In this document: positions 47,819 through 56,499 of the stretch, one piece after another
How positions within the stretch are numbered: position 1 is the stretch's first letter
Layout of the letters: every line of letters starts with the position of its first letter
Origin: Pseudomonas triclosanedens
Lineage (GTDB): Bacteria; Pseudomonadota; Gammaproteobacteria; Pseudomonadales; Pseudomonadaceae
Reading direction: 5' to 3'
Length of the DNA: 64,000 bases
Assembly (NCBI RefSeq): GCF_026686735.1
Contig: NZ_CP113432.1
Coordinates: 2,655,001-2,719,000, forward strand
The notes under the pieces: model-generated
Databases searched by the model: none
Seen by the model: only the letters and a program-made list of their open reading frames with translations
What the model was told of the DNA's origin: nothing
Translations under genes and position numbers: made by a program

Positions 47819-49545
47819 TGTTCTTCACCCGCCTGATCGAGAGCGACGATCCGCAGGCGCTCAAGGCGTCGCTGCGCTGGCTGTATGGCTTCGTGCGCCC
47901 GCACCGGCTGGCGATTGCCGGGCTGCTCGGGCTGTCGTTCTGCGCATCGCTGCTGGTGCTGGCGCAGCCCTGGCTGACCAAACTGCTGATCGACGACGGC
48001 CTGCTGGCGAAGAATTTCCCGGTGCTGGTCGCGGTGGCGGCGGCGATGATCGTCGCCGGGCTGGTCGGTACTGCGCTGTCCGGCCTCAACCGCTACCTGC
48101 ACACGCGCCTCTCCGGGCGCATCCTGTTCGCCCTGCGCGATGCGCTCTACCGCCATTTGCAGACACTGTCGCCGAGCTTCTTCGGCCGCCGCCGCATCGG
48201 CGACCTGATGTCCCGGCTGGACGGTGACGTCGCCGAGATCCAGCGCTTCGCCGTGGACTCGCTGTTCTCTGCCGTCTCCAGTGTCATCGGGCTGGTCGGC
48301 GCGCTGGTGCTGCTGCTTACCCTGTCGTGGAAGCTGTCGCTGCTGGTGGCGCTGCTGATCCCGCTGGATGTGCTCTGGCTGCGCTGGATGCGGCGCAAGG
48401 TAGAGCGCGAGGCGCGCGGCCTGCGCGAGCGTTCGGCGGACCTCTCGTCGTTCTTCGTCGAGACGCTGCCGGCCATGAAATTCATCCAGTCCGCCGGCCA
48501 GCAATCCCGCGAGGCCGGGCGCCTGGAAGGTCTGGGGCAGGGCTACCTGGGCCAATTGTTGCGCCTGCAGCTAACCGAATTCTTCACCCAGACGGTACCC
48601 GGCACATTGATGTCGCTGTCCCGCGCCTGCGCCTTCCTGGTCGGCGGCTACTGGGTGGTGCAGGGGACCTGGCAACTCGGTTCGCTGATCGCCTTCTCCA
48701 CCTACCTCGGTATGGCCATCGGGCCGGTGCAGAGCCTGCTCGGCCTGTATGTGGCGTTGCAGCGCATGACCGTCAGCCTGGGCCGGGTGATGGAGCTGCG
48801 CGGCGAGGAAGCCGCTATCGTTTCGCCCGCCTCACCACGGCCGATGCCGGCGGTGGGCGAGCTGCGCCTGGAAAATCTGCACTATGCCTGGCCGGGGCGC
48901 GCGCAGGCGGTCTTGCAGAATGCACAGGCGGTCATTCCCGCCGGCCTCAAGGTTGCCCTGAGCGGCCCGTCCGGCGTCGGCAAGAGCACCCTGATCGACC
49001 TGCTGCAACGCTTCTACGACCCCGACCAGGGGCGCATCCTGCTGGACGGCGTGGACCTGCGCGAGCTGGACCTGCAAGCCCTGCGCCGGCGCGTGGCGGT
49101 GGTCAGCCAGGACATCGTGCTGTTCCGCGGCAGCCTGGCCGACAACCTGGCCTACAGTGCGCCGGAGTCGAGCCGCGAGGCCATCGACCGGGCCGCCCGC
49201 GCTGCGCAGCTCGACGGCCTGATCGCCAGCCTCCCCGAAGGCCTCGACAGCCCGCTGGGCGAGCGCGGCCAGCAGCTTTCCGGCGGGCAGAAGCAACGCA
49301 TCGCCATCGCCCGCGCGCTCTTGCAGGATCCGTTGGTCCTGGTGCTCGACGAAGCCACCTCGCAGGTGGATGAAAGTACCGAGCGCGAGGTGATCGCCGC
49401 CATTGACCAATTGTTCGCCGGGCGTACGCGCCTGCTGATCAGCCATCGTCCCTCGACGCTGGCCGCCGCCGATCTGCACCTGGAGTTGCAGGATGGCCAG
49501 ATACGCGTGCGTGAGCCCCAGCCGGTGCAGCGATATGAAGCCTGA
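47818..49545 (+). CDS. ABC exporter (fused TMD-NBD), QhpF-like
   Basis: A 575-residue half-transporter. Six membrane helices lie in about 25-320 (ABC_membrane type I), and the nucleotide-binding domain covers about 340-575 with Walker A GPSGVGKST, Q-loop VVSQDIVLF, signature LSGGQKQR and Walker B LVLDEATS. There is no N-terminal C39 peptidase domain. It is followed directly by a cytosolic subtilisin-like protease and an FAD monooxygenase, the set that matures and exports the small peptide-crosslinked gamma subunit of quinohemoprotein amine dehydrogenase. The role is inferred from that order. Confidence 0.8.
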   Translation: MFFTRLIESDDPQALKASLRWLYGFVRPHRLAIAGLLGLSFCASLLVLAQPWLTKLLIDDGLLAKNFPVLVAVAAAMIVAGLVGTALSGLNRYLHTRLSGRILFALRDALYRHLQTLSPSFFGRRRIGDLMSRLDGDVAEIQRFAVDSLFSAVSSVIGLVGALVLLLTLSWKLSLLVALLIPLDVLWLRWMRRKVEREARGLRERSADLSSFFVETLPAMKFIQSAGQQSREAGRLEGLGQGYLGQLLRLQLTEFFTQTVPGTLMSLSRACAFLVGGYWVVQGTWQLGSLIAFSTYLGMAIGPVQSLLGLYVALQRMTVSLGRVMELRGEEAAIVSPASPRPMPAVGELRLENLHYAWPGRAQAVLQNAQAVIPAGLKVALSGPSGVGKSTLIDLLQRFYDPDQGRILLDGVDLRELDLQALRRRVAVVSQDIVLFRGSLADNLAYSAPESSREAIDRAARAAQLDGLIASLPEGLDSPLGERGQQLSGGQKQRIAIARALLQDPLVLVLDEATSQVDESTEREVIAAIDQLFAGRTRLLISHRPSTLAAADLHLELQDGQIRVREPQPVQRYEA

Positions 49546-50206
49546 CGTGCGGATCGGGGTGGTGGATAGCGGCTTCGCGGACCCGCGGGCCGCCAGCGTG
49601 ATCGTTGCGCGCCGTTTCTTTCTGACTGACAGCGGATACGGCGAGGACGCCGCGCTGGCCGATGCCCTCGGACACGGCAGCGCCGTCTGCGATGCCATTC
49701 TCCGCCGCAATCCGCAAGCCCGCCTGTGCGTGGCGCAGGTGTTCGACGAACGCGGCGTGACCAGTCCGCTACAGATCGCCGCCGCGCTGCACTGGCTGGC
49801 TGGGCAGGGTGTGCGGCTGATCAACCTGAGCCTGGGCGTGCGCCAGGACCGACCGCTCCTGCGCGAGGCCGTGGCGGAACTGGTTGGCGCCGGTGTATTG
49901 GTTTGTGCATCCAGCCCGGCGCGTGGCGAGCCGGTGTTCCCGGCGAGTTATCCGGGTGTGATCCGGGTGACGGGCGATGCGCGCTGCGCCGAAGGCGAGT
50001 GGTCGTGGCTGGATAGCCCGCAGGCGGATTTCGGCGCGGCGGTCAGGGTTGCCGGGCGCGCCGGAGCGAGCCTCGGCTGCGCGGCGCTCAGTGGCCATCT
50101 CGCGCAACTGCTGGGTGAGCAGCCGGCATTGTCGAACGCGCAGCTCATCGAGACGCTGCGCGAGCGGGCGGCGTTTCGCGGTATCGAACGGAAGGTGGGT
50201 GCATGA
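49535..50206 (+). CDS. Subtilisin-like serine protease, QhpE-like
   Basis: A 223-residue S8-family protease, much shorter than secreted subtilisins and with no signal peptide, so it should act in the cytosol. The catalytic triad is visible: Asp11 in IGVVDSG, His47 in ALGHGSA and Ser179 in GASLGCA. In QHNDH biogenesis QhpE removes the leader of the crosslinked gamma subunit before export. The ATG at 49535 overlaps the ABC gene end by 11 bases and its own stop overlaps the next gene by four, showing a tight operon. Confidence 0.8.
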   Translation: MKPDVRIGVVDSGFADPRAASVIVARRFFLTDSGYGEDAALADALGHGSAVCDAILRRNPQARLCVAQVFDERGVTSPLQIAAALHWLAGQGVRLINLSLGVRQDRPLLREAVAELVGAGVLVCASSPARGEPVFPASYPGVIRVTGDARCAEGEWSWLDSPQADFGAAVRVAGRAGASLGCAALSGHLAQLLGEQPALSNAQLIETLRERAAFRGIERKVGA

Positions 50207-51531
50207 GCGGAGCCGAGCCGGCAGTCCTGATCCTTGGTGCCGGCCCTGCTGGCGCGGCTGTCGCGCTGGGCCTGCGGCGCCTCGGCCATGCGGTCGCCAT
50301 CATCAGTGAGTGGCGCCGCTTCGCCGCCGTCGAAGGGGTTTCCCTGCGCGTGCTGGAAGGGCTGCGCAGCGCCGGCCTGGAACGCGCCCTGGGTTGCGTC
50401 GCCGCGCCCTCGCAGCGCCGCGTACAGTGGAACGGCACGGTCAGCGCGCAGAACATCGAATACATCCTCGACCGCCCCCGTTTCGATGCCGGCCTGCGCG
50501 AAGACTTGCGCGCGGCGGGCGTCGAATTGGTCGAAGCGCAGGTGCTGGCGGTAGAAGAAGGCGGCCGTGGCTGGAGCGTGAAGCTCGACGATGGCCGCGA
50601 GCTGTGCGGTGCGTTCCTCGTCGAGGCCCGTGGCCGCCAGGCGCCTTTGAACCAGAAGGGCGGCAAGGCCCGGCGCGGGCCGGAGACTCTGAGCCTGCTC
50701 AATCGCTGGCAGGGCGGGCCGGGGCCTCTGGCGAGTGCCGTGGAAAGCCTGCCGGACGGCTGGGCGTGGATGGCTCGCCTGGGCGACGGGCGCTGCTACT
50801 GGCAGCTCACCCTGGATGTCGCCAGCAGCCAGCTACCGCCACGCGAGCACCTGCTCGACTACTGCCGCGAACGCCGCGCCGCCTCGCTGCTGGCGCGGGA
50901 GTTCTTCGGCGCTGGCGAACAGCGCGAGCTGGACCTTCATGCCCGCAGCAGCACGGCGATCCTGTCGCTGGAAGCCTGCGGCGACAACTGGATCCGCGTG
51001 GGCGATGCTGCGATGGCGGTGGATCCGCTGTCCGGCAACGGCATATTCCAGTCGCTGTCGTCGGCCCTGCAGGCGCCGCTGGTGATCAATACATTGCTGC
51101 GCGCCCCGGAGCGCGCAGCACTGGCAAGGCGTTTCCACCAGCAGCGGGTGGAGCATCTATTCCTGCGTTTCGCCCGTGTCGGGCGGGATTTCTACGCCAG
51201 CGAGGAACGCTGGGCCGGACAGCCGTTCTGGCAGGCCCGTCGAGCTTGGCCGGACTCGCAGCCGAGCCACGCGCCGGCGGACTTCTTCGGCCTGCGCATC
51301 GAACGCGCGCCGGTGCTGCGCGGAGAATTCGTCGACGAGGCGGAGGTGGTGATCAGTGCCGACCAGCCGCTGGGTATCTGGCATCTGGACGGGATGGAGC
51401 TTGCGCCCTGGCTGCGCCGTCTTCGCTCCGAGCCCGAAGCCCGGGTGCTGGCGGACCTGCCCGTGGAGCGGCGCCGGGCGTTCCAGGGTTGGCTATTGGC
51501 GCACGGATATCGTCCGCGTCCTGAACCGTAA
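50203..51531 (+). CDS. FAD-dependent monooxygenase, QhpG-like
   Basis: A 442-residue flavoprotein of the tryptophan halogenase/hydroxylase superfamily. It has the dinucleotide fold GAGPAGAAVALGL (glycines 12, 14 and 17), the DRPRF motif near residue 88 and the FAD-ribityl motif WIRVGDAAMAVDPLSGNG near residue 265. QhpG hydroxylates the tryptophan that becomes the cysteine tryptophylquinone cofactor of QHNDH. The halogenase lysine motif was not seen. It ends the four-gene set; no qhpA, B, C or D gene follows. Confidence 0.78.
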   Translation: MSGAEPAVLILGAGPAGAAVALGLRRLGHAVAIISEWRRFAAVEGVSLRVLEGLRSAGLERALGCVAAPSQRRVQWNGTVSAQNIEYILDRPRFDAGLREDLRAAGVELVEAQVLAVEEGGRGWSVKLDDGRELCGAFLVEARGRQAPLNQKGGKARRGPETLSLLNRWQGGPGPLASAVESLPDGWAWMARLGDGRCYWQLTLDVASSQLPPREHLLDYCRERRAASLLAREFFGAGEQRELDLHARSSTAILSLEACGDNWIRVGDAAMAVDPLSGNGIFQSLSSALQAPLVINTLLRAPERAALARRFHQQRVEHLFLRFARVGRDFYASEERWAGQPFWQARRAWPDSQPSHAPADFFGLRIERAPVLRGEFVDEAEVVISADQPLGIWHLDGMELAPWLRRLRSEPEARVLADLPVERRRAFQGWLLAHGYRPRPEP

Positions 51532-51594
51532 GGCGCGAGGCCCATCACCGAATACCCTCTGGCCAGGATGCGCGGCTCATTGACGGAGAATTCC

Positions 51595-52125
51595 ATGCTA
51601 TTTCTGCGACACGCCTTTGCACTATTGCTGGTCCTGCTGACGATGGCCGATGCGTCGATCGCCGCCAGCGCTCCCTCCGCGGACGATAACGCCAGCGCGA
51701 AGCGCTTTCTGCGGCAGATATACGCCAGCTACGCCAACGACGGGCCGGGCGTGCCGAATGATTCATTGGCGCAAGCGGATATCTACGACGCTTCCCTGAT
51801 TGCCCTGATGCAGGCCGATCAGGATGCCGCCGACGGCGAGGTGGGATACCTGAATGGCGATCCTCTTTGCGATTGTCAGGACTGGGGTGACATCCGGATT
51901 CAGTCGCTGGTCTTCAAACCGGTGAATGGCGAACGGCTGACGGCCACACTGGTGCTCAAGGACCTGTCGACGGGAGAAGGGCGAAACCTCGATCTGCTTC
52001 TGCATCGCACCGCCAGGGGCTGGCGCGTCGAGGATTGCATCAATGGCGAAGGCAGCCTGGCCGAGAACCTGCGGCGCAGCACCCGCGAACTTCTCAAATA
52101 CAGGAACGATGCGGCTCCTTCCTGA
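51595..52125 (+). CDS. Secreted DUF3828-like protein of unknown function
   Basis: A 176-residue protein with a Sec signal peptide at about 1-24 (RHAFALLLVLLTMADASIAAS). The mature part shows SAKRFLRQIYASYAN, a NGDPLCDCQDWGDI segment with Cys92 and Cys94, and a C-terminal GWRVEDCINGEGSLAENLRR, a pattern I associate with DUF3828/YbjP-like proteins. The ATG at 51595 follows GGAGAA; an ATG at 51568 would add nine residues in front of the signal. It stands 63 bases after the QhpG-like gene, same strand, possibly co-transcribed. Function unknown. Confidence 0.7.
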   Translation: MLFLRHAFALLLVLLTMADASIAASAPSADDNASAKRFLRQIYASYANDGPGVPNDSLAQADIYDASLIALMQADQDAADGEVGYLNGDPLCDCQDWGDIRIQSLVFKPVNGERLTATLVLKDLSTGEGRNLDLLLHRTARGWRVEDCINGEGSLAENLRRSTRELLKYRNDAAPS

Positions 52126-52216
52126 GCGAGCTGCGGCCGCGCAGTGGCGAGCCGGCGCCGCCAGCTCGCTCCTGTGGTTGCCGTGCTGGAGCGAGCTGGC
52201 TGACGATCCGCGGGGG

Positions 52217-52921
52217 TCAGTCCTTGCCCAGGCTCGCGGCGGTCTGCCCGAACAGGATCTTCTTGCCTTCCTCGGTCACTGAGGGCCGCGACTGGAACGG
52301 CTTGCCCTGTTCGTAGGCGCGTACGGTGGCCGGGCGCGCGGCGATGCCTTCGAACCAGCGCTTGAGGTGCGGGAAGTCATCGAGGTTCTGCTGTTGGCGC
52401 TGCCACGGCACGATCCACGGGTAACTGGCCATGTCGGCGATGCTGTAGTGCTCGCCACCCAGATAGGGCACCTTCTTCAGGCGCCGGTCCATTACCCCAT
52501 ACAGGCGGTTGGTCTCGTTGACGTAGCGCTGCATGGCGTAGGGCAGCTTTTCCGGCGCGTATTGCACGAAGTGGTGGTTCTGCCCGGCCATCGGGCCCAG
52601 GCCGCCGACCTGCCAGAACAGCCATTCCAGCACCGTCTTGCGGCCGCGTACGTCGGCCGGCAGGAACCGCCCGGTTTTCTCCGCGAGGTAGACGAGGATG
52701 GCGCCGGACTCGAACACCGTGATCGGCTCGCCGCCGTCGGCGGGCGCGGTGTCGATGATCGCCGGCATGCGGTTGTTCGGCGAAAAGGCGAGGAAGTCGG
52801 GTTTGAATTGGTCGCCGGCGCTGATGTCCACGGGGTGGATGCGGTAGTCGAGGCCGGTTTCTTCCAGGAACAGGGTGATCTTGTGGCCGTTGGGCGTGGG
52901 CCAGTAGTACAGCTCGATCAT
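52217..52921 (-). CDS. Glutathione S-transferase, YghU/YfcG-like (nu class)
   Basis: A 234-residue GST with an N-terminal thioredoxin-fold domain (IELYYWPTPNGHKITLFLEE, NNRMPAIIDTAP, VFESGAILVYLAEKTG) and an all-helical C-terminal domain (WLFWQVGGLGPMAGQNHHFV, YSIADMASYPWIVPW). The motifs match disulfide-reductase-like bacterial GSTs such as YghU and YfcG. It is a single gene converging on the preceding secreted-protein gene, and a stress or thiol-redox role is likely. Confidence 0.88.
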   Translation of the reverse strand: MIELYYWPTPNGHKITLFLEETGLDYRIHPVDISAGDQFKPDFLAFSPNNRMPAIIDTAPADGGEPITVFESGAILVYLAEKTGRFLPADVRGRKTVLEWLFWQVGGLGPMAGQNHHFVQYAPEKLPYAMQRYVNETNRLYGVMDRRLKKVPYLGGEHYSIADMASYPWIVPWQRQQQNLDDFPHLKRWFEGIAARPATVRAYEQGKPFQSRPSVTEEGKKILFGQTAASLGKD

Positions 52922-53016
52922 GGAACCTCCTAGGTGGGAACGCCCCGGCGAAATGCCGGTGCGGACGACGCCCGCGCCGAGGAGAGCGGCGTGGGGCGAA
53001 GGGCTGAGGATAGGCC

Positions 53017-53145
53017 CTTACCTGCGGTCGATCCAAGCGCTGTGCGAATCGGGAGACTCGCACAGCGCGCAGGACGGGTGTCGCATTGCGCTACCCATCC
53101 TGCGCCAGACGCCGGTTTGAGCAGGCCTTACTTGCGGTCGATCCA
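53017..53145. repeat. Duplicated 3' end of the aldehyde dehydrogenase gene plus hairpin
   Basis: CTTACCTGCGGTCGATCCA at 53017-53035 repeats the last codons and stop of the adjacent sad gene (CTTACTTGCGGTCGATCCA at 53127-53145) with one mismatch. Between them is a perfect 11-base hairpin (GCGCTGTGCGA at 53037-53047, TCGCACAGCGC at 53058-53068) and a weaker ATCC/GGAT-type repeat. It looks like the scar of a local duplication. Confidence 0.55.
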
Positions 53146-54513
53146 CACGGTCTGCGGGTTGGTGAATTCGCGCAGGCCGAAGTGCGACAGCTCGCGGCCG
53201 AAGCCGCTCTTCTTCACGCCGCCGATCGGTACGCGCGGGTCGGAAGCCGAGAAGCCGTTGATGAATACGCCACCGCTGACCAGTTGGCGAGCCATCTGCC
53301 GGGCACGGGTCTTGTCGGCGGTCCAGATGGCGCCGGAGAGACCGAACTCGCTGTCGTTGGCCAGCTCCAGGGCATGCTCGGCGTCGCGGGCGACGATCAG
53401 CGAGGCCACCGGGCCGAAGATTTCCTTCTTGAAGGCGGTGTTGCCTGGCTTCACGTTGGCCAGCACGGTCGGCGCATAGTAGTTGCCTTCGCCTTCGAGC
53501 TTATGGCCGCCCAGCAGCAGGGTGGCGCCTTCGGCGATGGCCTGTTGCACCTGGCCGTCCAACTCGTCGCGCAGATCGAAGCGGGCCATCGGGCCGACGA
53601 AGGTGTCGTCCGCCAGCGGGTCGCCGATCTTCAGCGCCTTGACGGCAGCCAGCAGCTTCTCGGTGAAGGCTTCGGCGATGGATTCTTCGAGGATCATGCG
53701 CTTGGCGGCGATGCACACCTGGCCGCAGTTGCCGAAGCGGCTGGCGACGGCGGCTTTCACCGCGGCGTCGAGGTCGGCGTCGGCGAGCACGATGAAGGCA
53801 TCGGAACCGCCCAGCTCCAGCACGCACTTCTTCAGCGCGGCACCGGCCTGGGAGGCGATGGCGGCGCCTGCGCCAACGCTGCCGGTCACGGCGATGGAGG
53901 CGATGCGATCATCGGCGATGGCCTTGGAAACCAGCGGCGGCTCGACGTTCAGCACTTCGAACACGCCTTCGGGCAGGCCGGCCTGCAGCCAGGCGTCGCG
54001 CAGTTGATAGGCGCAGCCCATGACGTTCGGCGCGTGCTTGAGCACGTAGGTGTTGCCACCCAGGATGATGCTCACCGCACCGCGCATGACCTGCCAGGTG
54101 GGGAAGTTCCACGGCATCACGGCCAGCACGGGGCCCAGCGGCAGGTAGGAGATGTATGCGCCTTCGATGCTGGTCTTCTCGTCTTCGAGCATGGCCGGGC
54201 CGTTGTCGGCGTACCACTCGCACAGGTTGGCGCACTTGTTGATCTCGCCACGAGCCTGGGTGACCGGCATGCCCATTTCCTGGGCTTCCATGCGGGCCAT
54301 CGGCTCCACATTGGCGCGCAGTACTTCGGCCATCTTGCGCAGCACGGCGACACGCTCGGCGATGCTGGTGTCGCGCCACTGGCGGAACGCGGCATCGGTG
54401 CGGGCCAGCGAGGTTTCCAGCTGGGCGGCGTCTTCGAAGGTGTAGCGGGCCAGTTCCTGGCCGGTGGCGGGGCTGCGCGAGATGGCAGCGGGGATGGCGG
54501 CAATCTGGTTCAT
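53128..54513 (-). CDS. sad: NAD(P)-dependent succinate semialdehyde dehydrogenase, Sad/YneI type
   Basis: A 461-residue aldehyde dehydrogenase. Catalytic residues are Asn136 (PWNFP), Glu233 (LELGGSD) and Cys267 (GNCGQVC). The short N-terminus and 461-residue length match Sad (YneI), not GabD. It oxidises succinate semialdehyde to succinate in GABA, putrescine or arginine catabolism. The ATG at 54511-54513 is chosen on family length. It is divergent from a LysR gene, as in enteric sad-ptrR pairs. A role in oxidising aldehydes from amine oxidation is also possible given the qhp-like genes nearby. Confidence 0.85.
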   Translation of the reverse strand: MNQIAAIPAAISRSPATGQELARYTFEDAAQLETSLARTDAAFRQWRDTSIAERVAVLRKMAEVLRANVEPMARMEAQEMGMPVTQARGEINKCANLCEWYADNGPAMLEDEKTSIEGAYISYLPLGPVLAVMPWNFPTWQVMRGAVSIILGGNTYVLKHAPNVMGCAYQLRDAWLQAGLPEGVFEVLNVEPPLVSKAIADDRIASIAVTGSVGAGAAIASQAGAALKKCVLELGGSDAFIVLADADLDAAVKAAVASRFGNCGQVCIAAKRMILEESIAEAFTEKLLAAVKALKIGDPLADDTFVGPMARFDLRDELDGQVQQAIAEGATLLLGGHKLEGEGNYYAPTVLANVKPGNTAFKKEIFGPVASLIVARDAEHALELANDSEFGLSGAIWTADKTRARQMARQLVSGGVFINGFSASDPRVPIGGVKKSGFGRELSHFGLREFTNPQTVWIDRK

Positions 54514-54657
54514 GGTGAGTCCTGCTTGTTCTGCTTGAGGCGGCAAGGCCGGTCGTTCGTCCGGGCATGGTGGCTCCGGGATGACGCAGAAATTAAGATG
54601 CGCATTCATTCATGTAAAATGAATAATCAAGAAAGAGTCTTTCTCTCGGAGAGAATA

Positions 54658-55536
54658 ATGGACCTCACCCAGCTGGAAATCGTCCGCGCCGTCGCCCACG
54701 AGGGCAGCATCACCGCTGCCGCGGCCCGTCTACACCGCGTGCCGTCGAACCTGACCACGCGCATCAAGCAGCTGGAAGCGGAGCTGGGCACCGAGTTGTT
54801 CATCCGGGAAAAGCTGCGCCTCCGCCTGTCGCCTACCGGGCGCAGCTTCCTCGACTACGTCGAACGCATCCTCGACTTGGTGGACGAGGCACGGCAGGTG
54901 GCGGTGGGCGCGGAGCCCCACGGCAGTTTTTCCCTGGGCTCGATGGAGAGCACCGCGGCGGTGCGCATTCCCGAGATGCTCGCGCGCTACCACCAGCAAT
55001 GCCCCAAGGTGCAGCTCGACCTTTCCACCGGCCCGTCCGGCGAGATGATCGATGGCGTGCTCTCCGGCCGTTTCATTGCCGCCTTCGCCGACGGCCCGGC
55101 CAACCACCCGCAACTGGATGGCCAGCCGGTGTACCGCGAGGAACTGGTGCTGATGAGTGCCAGGTCGCACCCGCCGGTGCGTGATGCGCGTGATGTGGCG
55201 GGGGAGACGGTGTTCGCCTTCCGCGACACCTGTTCCTATCGCAAGCGCCTGGAAGGCTGGTTCGCCGAGCATCGCGTGGTACCGGGCAAGATCGTCGAGA
55301 TGGAGTCCTACCACGGCATGCTCGCGTGCATCGCCGCGGGCGGCGGGGTGGCGATCATCCCGCGGGCGATGTTCGAGAGCCTGGCCGGCGGCCGCAACGT
55401 GGCGATCCACCGCCTGGCGCCGCACCATGCCGACGCCACCACCTGGCTGTTCTGGCGCCGCGGCACCGATACCCCGGCGCTGCGCGCCTTCATCGACCTG
55501 CTGGAAGATCCGCGCGACGAAGCAGACGTGGCCTGA
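54658..55536 (+). CDS. LysR-family regulator divergent from sad
   Basis: A 292-residue LysR protein with an N-terminal HTH (MDLTQLEIVRAVAHEGSITA, RVPSNLTTRIKQLEAELG) and a C-terminal effector domain. It resembles regulators of the PtrR group found beside sad. The ATG at 54658 is preceded by GGAGAG; in-frame sequence upstream lies antisense to sad. The 144-base divergent gap is AT-rich near 54590-54650 and should hold both promoters. It converges on apbE with three bases between the stops. Confidence 0.87.
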   Translation: MDLTQLEIVRAVAHEGSITAAAARLHRVPSNLTTRIKQLEAELGTELFIREKLRLRLSPTGRSFLDYVERILDLVDEARQVAVGAEPHGSFSLGSMESTAAVRIPEMLARYHQQCPKVQLDLSTGPSGEMIDGVLSGRFIAAFADGPANHPQLDGQPVYREELVLMSARSHPPVRDARDVAGETVFAFRDTCSYRKRLEGWFAEHRVVPGKIVEMESYHGMLACIAAGGGVAIIPRAMFESLAGGRNVAIHRLAPHHADATTWLFWRRGTDTPALRAFIDLLEDPRDEADVA

Positions 55537-55539
55537 CGG

Positions 55540-56499
55540 TCAACCCGATGCGCCCGGCACCCAGAGTTGCCGCAGCGCATCGCCGTCGCGCAGCACGAAC
55601 AGCACGTCCAGGCGCTGCTCGCGGGCCAGTTCTGCGCCGCGCTCCGGGCCCAGCACCATGAGGGCGGTGGCCCAGGCGTCGGCCAGCATGCAGGTGCGAG
55701 CCCGCACCGACACCGAGGCCACACCGTTGTCCAGGGGCACCGCGCGCAGCGGGTCGAAGGTGTGGGCGTAGCGCTTGCCAGCCTGCTCGTGGAAGTGCCG
55801 GTAATCGCCGGACGTGGCCAGCCCGCCGTCAGTCATTTCCAGTACGCCCAGCGCTTCGCGCCTGCCCGCCTGCGGGCTCTCGATGGCTACGCTCCAGCAC
55901 TGCCCGCCGGGTTTGCCGCCGCGTGCGCGGTACTCGCCGTCAATACTCACCAGGTAGTCGTGGATGCCCCGATCTTCCAGGCAACGGGCCAGTTGGTCGA
56001 CGCCAAAGCCCTTGGCGATGCCGGACAGGTCGAGGAAGACCGGATGGCGCTTGCGCACGCGGCCGCCGCCGAAGTCGAACTCCAGCGCCGCCGCCGCGCT
56101 GGAGCGTGGCTGTCGCCGCAGCGCCTCGCGCTCGGCGGCTGCGGCCAAGCGGCGCTGCGGCCCGAAGCCCCAGGCGCCGACCAGATCGCCCACCGCGATA
56201 TCAAACGCGCCCGAGGACTGCGCGCCAACCTGAATGGCGGTTTGCAGCACCCAGAGCAACTCCGTCGGCAGGCTCATCCATGCTCCCGGTTCGGCGGCGT
56301 TCAGGCGCATCAGGTCGGAGTCGGTCTTCCAGTTCGACATCTGTGCGTCGACCAGCGCCACGGCGTCGTACAGCGCACGCGCCAGCTCCGTCTCGTCGAT
56401 GCGTTCGAAGCCGTAGAACAGCGCGCAGTAGCGAGTGCCCATGATGGCGCCGTTGAGGCAGTGGCGCCGTGCGCTGGCGGATTCAGAAGAGGTCTTCAC
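55540..56499 (-). CDS. apbE: FAD:protein FMN transferase
   Basis: A 319-residue ApbE-fold protein (FYGFERIDETELARALYDAV, GAFDIAVGDLVGAWGFGP, LDLSGIAKGFGVDQLARCLE, TDGGLATSGDYRHF). It transfers FMN from FAD onto a serine or threonine of a target motif. It overlaps the reductase gene by 17 bases. The start is GTG (56497-56499) or the ATG 19 codons later. Unusually, neither start gives a signal peptide or lipobox, although the likely substrate is periplasmic. The probable target is the DUF2271 protein at the head of the operon. Confidence 0.9.
   Translation of the reverse strand: MKTSSESASARRHCLNGAIMGTRYCALFYGFERIDETELARALYDAVALVDAQMSNWKTDSDLMRLNAAEPGAWMSLPTELLWVLQTAIQVGAQSSGAFDIAVGDLVGAWGFGPQRRLAAAAEREALRRQPRSSAAAALEFDFGGGRVRKRHPVFLDLSGIAKGFGVDQLARCLEDRGIHDYLVSIDGEYRARGGKPGGQCWSVAIESPQAGRREALGVLEMTDGGLATSGDYRHFHEQAGKRYAHTFDPLRAVPLDNGVASVSVRARTCMLADAWATALMVLGPERGAELAREQRLDVLFVLRDGDALRQLWVPGASG

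Noticed and set aside
47818..50206. Lanthipeptide or bacteriocin export cassette (ABC exporter plus subtilisin-like protease)
   Set aside because: The ABC protein has no C39 peptidase domain, no precursor peptide or Lan enzyme is near, and the protease is cytosolic. With the FAD monooxygenase next to it the qhp-like reading fits better.
53086..54657. Extension of the LysR gene at 54658 upstream by more than 500 codons
   Set aside because: The extension is antisense to the sad gene. The LysR HTH begins directly after the ATG at 54658, which has its own ribosome site.
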